Source: Ceratotherium simum simum
Taxonomy: Eukaryota; Chordata; Mammalia; Perissodactyla; Rhinocerotidae
Assembly: GCF_000283155.1 (NCBI RefSeq)
Contig: NW_004454182.1
Span: 8,431,919-8,495,918 of the forward strand
DNA: 64,000 bases
Reading direction: 5' to 3'
Shown: positions 57,638 through 64,000 of the stretch, piece after piece
Numbering within the stretch: position 1 is the first letter of the stretch
Layout of the letters: each line of letters opens with the position of its first letter
Notes under the pieces: generated by a model
The model's database searches: none
Seen by the model: only the letters and a program-made list of their open reading frames with translations
Told to the model about the DNA's origin: nothing
Made by a program: the position numbers and the translations under genes

Positions 57638-59562
57638 AAAGACCCACAATGAGATATCACCTCACACCCATTAGGAAGGCTACTATCCAAAAACCCAGAG
57701 ACTTAGAAGTGTTGGTGAGGAAGTGGAGAAACTGGAATCTTTGTACACTGTTAATGCAAATGTAAAATGGTGTAGCCGCTATGGAAAACTATTGTGGTTC
57801 CTCAAAAAATTAAAAATAGAACTACCATATGATCCAGCAATTCCGCTGCTGGTTATATACCCAAAAGCATTGAAAATTGAGTCTTGGACAGATATTTGCA
57901 TACCCGTGTTTATAGCAGCATTATTCACAATATCCAAAAGGTGAAAGCAACCTATGTGTCCATTGATGAATGGATAAACAAATTGTATTAAACACAATGG
58001 AATACTATTCAGCCTTAAAAAAGAAGGACATTGTAACACATGCTTCAACATGGAAGAAACTTAAGGACATTACACTAATTGAAATAAGCCAGTCACAAAA
58101 TGTCAAATACTGTATAATTCCACTTCTATGAGATACCTGGATTAGTCAAATTCCTAGAGACAGAAAGTAGAATGGTGGTTGCCAAGGGGTGTGGGGTGGG
58201 GAGAATGGGGAATGGTTTAATGGGTACAGAGTTTCAGTTTTGCAAGATGAAAAGAGTTCTGGGGATTGATTGCACACCATTGTAAATGTACATAACCCTA
58301 CTAACCTGTATACTCAAAAATGGTTAAGATGGTAAATTTCATGTTATGTGTATTTTACCACAATTAAAAAAAAAACAACTCTGCCCCTCTCCCAAATAAT
58401 TCATTCCTTTTTCCTGCTGATTATTATTTCGTTTTATGGACATTGAACCACAGTTTTTCTACTTACCTGTTGATGGGCATTTGGGTTGTTTACAGTTTGG
58501 TCTGTTATAAACAAAGTTGCCATGAATATTCAAGTACAAATCTTTGTGTGAACATGTTTTCAGTTCTCTTAGGATAATATCTAGGAATGGAATGGCTGGA
58601 TCATATGGTAGTTGTATGTTTAACTTTTTTAAAAAACTGCCAAGCTGTTTTCCAAAGTGGTTGTACTATCCCACCAGCAGTGTATGAAAGTTTCCGTTGT
58701 TTTACATCCTTGCCGACACTTGGTATGTCGGTCTTTTTAATTTTAGCCCCTCTAATAGATGTGTAGTGGTATTTCACTGTGTTTTAATTTGCATCTCTCT
58801 AATAACTAATGATGAGCATCCTTTTATGTGCTAATTTGCCATCTGTATATCTTCTTTGGTAATGTGTCTGTTCAAATCTTTTGCCCTCCTCCTTTAATTT
58901 TAATTGGGTTATTTGTTTTCTTATTGAGTTTTGAGAGACCTTTATATATATATTCCGGATACAAGTCCTTTCTCAGACATATAATTTGAAAATATTTTCT
59001 ACCAGTCTGTGGCTCAACTTTTCATTCTCTTAATAATATCTTTCAAGAAAAGTTTTTAATTTTGATGAAATCCAGTTTATCAAGTTGTTCTTTTATAGGT
59101 GATGCTTTTGATGTTATATCTAACAAATCTTTGCCTAACTCAAGGTCATAAAGATTTTCTTCTATGTTTTCTTCCAAAAATTTTCGAGTTTAGGTTTTAT
59201 ATTTAGGTCTATGATTCATTTTGAGTTAATTTTTGTATTTGTGAAGTATGGAGCAAAGTTTTGTTGTTTTGTTTTCTTTGCATATGCAGTGGTTCAATCA
59301 CCTTTTGTTGAAAATATCATACTTTATTCACTTAATTACTTTTGTATCTTTGTCAAAAATCAATTGTCCATATATGTATGGATCTATTTCTGGTCCCACT
59401 ATTCTGTTCCATTGATCTGTATGTCTGTCTTCACACCAACACTGCACTGTCCTGATGACTGTAGCTTTAAAATGTCTTGAAATCAGATATTGTTAGTCCT
59501 CTAACTTAGTTCCGCTTTTTCAAAGTTGTTTTGGTTATTCCGTCTTTTGCATTTCCATATGA

Positions 59563-59645
59563 ATTTTAGAATCAGTTTTAGAATCAATTTTAGAATCAAT
59601 TCTAGAACTGATTTAGAATTTTAGAATCAAGTTTAGAATCAATTT
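59563..59645. repeat. 12-13-bp tandem repeat within LINE-1
   Basis: About seven imperfect units of TTTTAGAATCA(A/G). Confidence 0.85.
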
Positions 59646-60131
59646 CTACCCCAAAAAAAGCCTACAGAGATTTTGATTGGGGATGAGTTGGATCTATTTT
59701 GTCAGATTTATTCCTAAGTTTTTCATATTTTTGATGCTATTGTAAATGTTGCTTCTTTTGGTTTACTGATTTTCTCTGTCGTCGTTTCATTTTCTATTTC
59801 ATTCATTTCCACTCTGATCTCGGTTATTTCCTATCTCCTACTTACTTTGGGTTTAACTTGCTTTTCTTTCTTTACTCTCTTAAGATGGAAGCTGGCGGCA
59901 TTGATTTGAGGCCTTCTTTCTTTTCTAATATAGGTGTTTAGTGCAATAATTTCCTAGAATACAATTCGTCTTGGTGAATATTCTGTGTGCGCTTGAAACG
60001 CGTATTCTGCTGTTGTTGGGTGGAGTGTTCCATAAACATCAATTAGATCAAGTTAGTTGGCAGTGTTGTTTAAGTCTTCTACATCCTCCCTGGTTTCCTA
60101 TCTGTTTGTTCTATCAATAAGTGAGAGAGAA

Positions 60132-60631
60132 GTTATTGAGGGTTAAATTGTGTTCTCCAAAAAGGTATGTCCAAGTCCTAACCCTGGTACCTGTGAATGT
60201 GACCTGATTTGGAGATAGAATCTTTGAAGATGTATCAAGCTAAGATAAAGCCATACAGCATTAGGGTGGGCCCTAATCCAGTGTCCGGTGCCCTTATAAA
60301 ATGAGAGAAATTCAGACAGAGACACACAGAGAGGACAACCATGTGAAGACACAGAGACTAAGAGACACACAGGGAGAACACCATGTGACAATGGAGGCAG
60401 AGATTGAAGTGGTACATCTACAGGCCAAGGAACACCAAGGATTGCCATCAGCCACCAGAAGTTGGAAAGAGGCAAAGAAAGATCCTCCCTTAGAGCCTTC
60501 AGATGGACCATGGCCCATGGACACCTTGATATTGGATTTCTGGCTTCCAGAACTGTGAGAGAACAAATTTCTGTTGTGTTAAGCCACCCAGTTTGTGGTA
60601 ACTTGTTATAGCAGCCCCAGGAAGCTGTTAC
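60132..60631 (+). mobile_element. MLT1-type LTR inside LINE-1
   Basis: GTTAAATTGTGTTCTCC start, TTAGGGTGGGCCCTAATCC, CTTCCAGAACTGTGAGAG and GTTACA end. Near-duplicated flank gagaa / gagat. A 187-aa minus frame over it is chance. Confidence 0.8.
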
Positions 60632-61030
60632 AGAGATATTGAAATCTCTAACTCTAATTGTGGATTTATGTATTTCTCCTTGCAGTTGTATCAATTTTTG
60701 TTTCATGTATCCTGAAGCTCTGATTTTAGATGCATAAATATTTAGAGTTTTTATGTCTTCTTGATGATCAACCTCTTTATCTTTGTTAAATGATCTTTAT
60801 TTGTGATATTCTTTTTGTTATATCTTTTTCTAGCTTTTAATTTTTAACCTATTTGTGTCTTTATGTTTACAGTGCATTTCTTGTGTCAGCATAAACTTGA
60901 GTCTTGCTTTCTTTACCCATCTGACAATTTCTGCTTTGACTTAATTCTTCTTGTCTACTATTTGGAGGCTGCACTTGTATGCCTTCTTAAAAGTGGGGAG
61001 GGGTTTTTTCTTAGTTTTGTGTACTATTAA

Positions 61031-61500
61031 CATGTTTTTAATAAAAATTAGAGACCTAGAATATTATTTTGAGGATAGCTACATGTGATCTCCCTCTAGT
61101 GGCCACATTTACCAGTGTTATGAAATTCATATAATTCTTCCAGAGCTGAACTTGTCCTTGGCAAACTAGGCATATTTGAAAACTGTGTCAATTTCCTATT
61201 AATTTGACTTTAGTGTTTTCTGCAATGTGTATAAGCTGGAATCACAGTCCCAAGAGACATTCAGTGCCTAAAGAAACCAAGAGGGGAAACTTGGAATCCT
61301 TGAAATCTGGCAAAATACGAGCCCCCTAAAATAATTAATAACCTTTATGGTGTTATTAGCACTTTCACATATAACTCAGAAACACTAATAAAGGTTTACA
61401 TAGGATAGTCATGGTAAATAAGTAATGTAAATGATGACTTTCAAGAACTTGAAGAATGAGGACAAAAGGCATAAAATATGATGGCAGAAATAAAATTTTA
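61031..61500. other. upstream flank, nothing assigned
   Basis: No exon or clear repeat boundary. Confidence 0.35.
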
Positions 61501-61515
61501 ATATATGTGCAGTGA

Positions 61516-61709
61516 GAGGGCCAGCCCCATGGCCTAGTGGTTAAGTTCAGCATGCTCCACTTCAGCAGCCTCAGTTTGGTTCCCAGGCGCAGACCTACAC
61601 TACTCATCTATCAGTGGCCATGCTGTGGCGGCAGCTCACATACAAAATAGAGGAAGATTGGCAACAGATGTTAGCTCAGGGTGAATCTTCCTCAGCAAAA
61701 AGAAAAAAA
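61516..61709 (+). mobile_element. ERE SINE
   Basis: AGGGCCAGCCCCATGGCCTAG head, older and diverged. Flanks atatgtgcagtga / atatgtgtgcagtga. Confidence 0.9.
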
Positions 61710-61729
61710 AATATGTGTGCAGTGATTCC

Positions 61730-63730
61730 TTTGCAATTTCCTTTGCATCTATAATTATTTCAAAATAAAATTTAAAAAATATCAGTGGTCACAATAAATG
61801 GAAATAGATCCAAACTCTCCAGCTAAAAGAATAAGTGTCATTTAGAATTTAAAAAAAAAAAGGAAAAAGAAAATATAGAAGTTTATAGGGACCATACCTC
61901 AAACATACAGAATGGTTGAAAGTAAAAGAATAGAAAAAGAGAAACTAGGCAAATACAAACCAAGGGAAAGCAAGTATCGCTCTATTCATTTAGGGGAAAA
62001 AGACTCTAAGGCAAAAGCATTACTACTGATAGAGAGGACCATAACTTAACGATAAAAATTGAACTTCACCAAGAGGAGATAACAATTCAAATCTTGTATG
62101 CCTTTAAAAACAAAGCCCTAGAATATGTAAAGGAAGATCTGACAGAACTACAGAGAGAAATTGATAAATCCACCATTGGAGTGGCTGTGATTTTATGTGG
62201 CAGACACACATTATAGATAATCATATTTCTGCTCGTATGATTACTCCTAGTTTATATAATGAAATTCCATGTACCTACATTTCATAGTGCTCTGCAAAAA
62301 TTATGATAAGTTCCTGGTGCTTCACTATTGGAAAAATTTGAGAACTATTGCACTAGAAATTAAAGCACTTTATTTCCCTATTCATTCAACAAACATTTAT
62401 TGAACAACTGTTATGTTTAAGGTATCATGGAGCTTATATGTTAAAGGAGTCAGTCATTGTGCTTAGTTAGTCTAGCCAGTTAATAGAAACACATAAGCTG
62501 GAGTGTCATAGAGATTTCTGGGGAAAAAGCCCTGAAACCCCTCTCTCGTCCACCACACACACACTCACACTCTCTCTCTCTTTCAATTAAGTCTGCATCT
62601 CCTTCTTGAAAAAATGTGCCTGATGGAACGAGCAGCAGTAGAGTTTCCAAAATTATATGTCTTTAGTATATTGTCTTTTAAAACTAAGAAAATACTATAG
62701 CAAGTACAAAGATTGGCCCACAAACTCAGCCGTGCAAGGCAACTTAAATTCTATTGAGAGACTCCATTCTGCCAAGCCGTGGAAACAATCTGGGTCTCCT
62801 TTTCTCTCCACTGCTTTCCAATGGATTACATCTAAATTCCAGGGTTTCTATATTACCAAGGATGAGGAGAGACAGGCGTGTGGTCTGGATCTTCATCTAT
62901 CGTGCTGGCATCAGCTCCCGGGTCCTTATTCCCTCCCCGTCTTCAGCTATTGCTCCGTCAAGGTCACTCCCGACATTTGCCTTGTTTCCAACCATGAGGC
63001 TCCTCAGGTCTGGCTTGTTCTCAGCGAATTTGGTGTCCTTGGGTACAAAATATTATTCTGCCACTCCCAACACATTGGGGCAGGTGAAACTTAATGGGGG
63101 CTATCCAGGGGCCTTCACACTAGCAGGCTGACCTACAGTGCCTGAAATTTGTTCTCCTGCACCCTTGTCACGCTTGGGTGAACTCTGTGAGGCTGTCTCT
63201 GACCTGTGTACTGAAATATCACCCAGCCATTTCTCTCCTGCCTCTTGCTGCCTCCCTGGCCGGGAGGAGAGAGCAGGGCCCGGTTTTCTCAAGGATCCAC
63301 ACTAACATCTCACTCCTTGCTTTCTCTCTAACATTCTTCCTTTCTCCCCAGGTTTGGGAACACTTGCTGTAATCTTTGGAAGGGTGGGGTGGGCAGGAAT
63401 CTTTGCTTTCCTCAGGTATTCTACCACGTCTACTGTTTATACTTGAATTCTTTCTCTTCCTTGGGAAATTCGAATGCCAAGAATAGACTCTTATTTTCTC
63501 TGCTTTCTGAATGTTTTCTTTTTCTGAGGAGATGACACAGAATGTCTAGCTGGCTGAATGAGAAGAGGGTCATGGGGTAAAAGCAAGCATATGGGAAAAA
63601 ACCTCATACATTAAAATAGCAAAATATTGTTCTTCAACAGTACAGATGAGCAAAAACGGTCTGTCTGATAACATTTATTAAACACTGATTTTAATAATAA
63701 CAGGGGCAAAGCAAGTGTTTTAAAAAAGGA
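61730..63730. other. upstream flank, no gene recognised
   Basis: 61760-62180 contains L1-like adenine-rich text (AAACATACAGAATGGTTGAA). A (CA)/(CT) simple repeat lies at 62555-62583. Plus frames at 62657-63131 are unsupported. Confidence 0.35.
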
Positions 63731-63736
63731 TTGATA

Positions 63737-64000
63737 ATCCCTATCAAAGTTCCAACAACATTTTTCACAGAAATAGAACAAAGAATCCTAAAATTTATAT
63801 GGAACAGCAGAAGACCCCGAATAGCTAAAGGAATCCTGAGAAAAAAGAACAAAGCTGGAGGTATCACACTCCCTGATTTCAAAATATACTACAAAGCTAT
63901 ATTAACCAAAACAGCATGGTACTGGCACAAAAACAGACACACAGATCAATGGAATAGAATCGAAAGCCCCGAAATAAACCCACACATCTATGGACAGCTA
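63737..64000 (+). mobile_element. younger LINE-1 ORF2, running off the window
   Basis: AATCCCTATCAAAGTTCCAA, ATTTATATGGAACAGCAGAA and ACCAAAACAGCATGGTACTG are close to the L1 ORF2 consensus, suggesting a recent 5'-truncated copy that continues beyond 64000. Confidence 0.85.

Larger units (their letters stand above)
57125..58385 (+). mobile_element. LINE-1 3' end nested in an antisense LINE-1
   Basis: CATTAGGGAAAGGCAAATTA, AACTACCATATGATCCAGC, GGAATACTATTCAGCCTTAA, then a G-rich 3' UTR (58186-58211) and an A-tail. Two EREs sit at 57178-57637. Confidence 0.9.
56765..61030 (-). mobile_element. LINE-1, antisense, interrupted by later insertions
   Basis: 3' UTR at 56765-57120 (CACCATCACCACAGTCAAG antisense motif). 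ORF2 resumes at 58386-60131 and 60632-61030 (GGAATGGCTGGATCATATGG, GTCTGTGGCTCAACTTTTC, CATTTTGAGTTAATTTTTG). It is interrupted by a plus-strand L1 with two EREs and by an MLT1 LTR. ORF2 is riddled with stops. Confidence 0.85.

Noticed and set aside
60143..60706. 187-codon minus-strand open frame
   Set aside because: Covers an MLT1 LTR inserted in LINE-1; not a gene.
1..64000. CRISPR arrays, operons, phage, or other prokaryote-type systems
   Set aside because: The window is repeat-rich mammalian intronic and flanking DNA. The repeats present are SINE/LINE/LTR or simple repeats, with no spacer-repeat architecture.

Overview
This is a window of mammalian nuclear DNA, almost certainly from a perissodactyl (horse, ass, rhinoceros or tapir). 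The diagnosis rests on 17 copies of the tRNA-derived Equine Repetitive Element (ERE) SINE. They have a GGCCGGCCC-GTGG-CTTAGCGGTTAAGTG-type head and are scattered on both strands, many with intact target-site duplications (TSDs). LINE-1, LINE-2, MIR and MLT1-type LTR debris make up much of the rest. There are no prokaryotic genes. Most long open frames are chance or repeat-derived.

I see one host gene, on the minus strand. A CpG island at about 51.7-52.9 kb holds a perfect palindromic RFX X-box and a consensus minus-strand 5' splice site (52091/52090). Downstream on the minus strand come a splice-bounded exon with a Kozak ATG (47105-46978) and EF-hand-coding exons at 45276-45176, 39580-39382 and 8000-7890. 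Weaker candidates lie at 44252-44190, 40272-40222, 26628-26568 and 5078-4954. The gene therefore spans at least about 44 kb and leaves the left edge of the window. The protein looks like a multi-EF-hand, probably ciliary protein of the general EFCAB6 style. I cannot name it and the exon chain is not closed.

Layout: 0-8 kb, introns with MIR, an MLT1 LTR, an ERE, an L1 tail and an LTR-like block. 8-20 kb, introns with an antisense LINE-2 split by a solo LTR, plus a GC-rich 20-bp tandem repeat at 16.7 kb. 20-31 kb, EREs, two L1 3' ends, an unassigned LTR and a covarying tandem duplication beside a perfect hairpin at 26.4 kb. 31-39 kb, LINE-2 and a compound L1 insertion that looks like a 3' transduction. 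39-52 kb, the 5' part of the EF-hand gene with EREs, LTRs and a small mariner-like MITE. 52-64 kb, the CpG island and, upstream of the gene, L1-rich DNA including a nested stack at 56.8-61 kb and a younger L1 running off the right edge.

Exon boundaries were read by eye from splice consensus, reading frame and EF-hand spacing. Repeat family names are from memory of consensus features. Neither was checked by database search.
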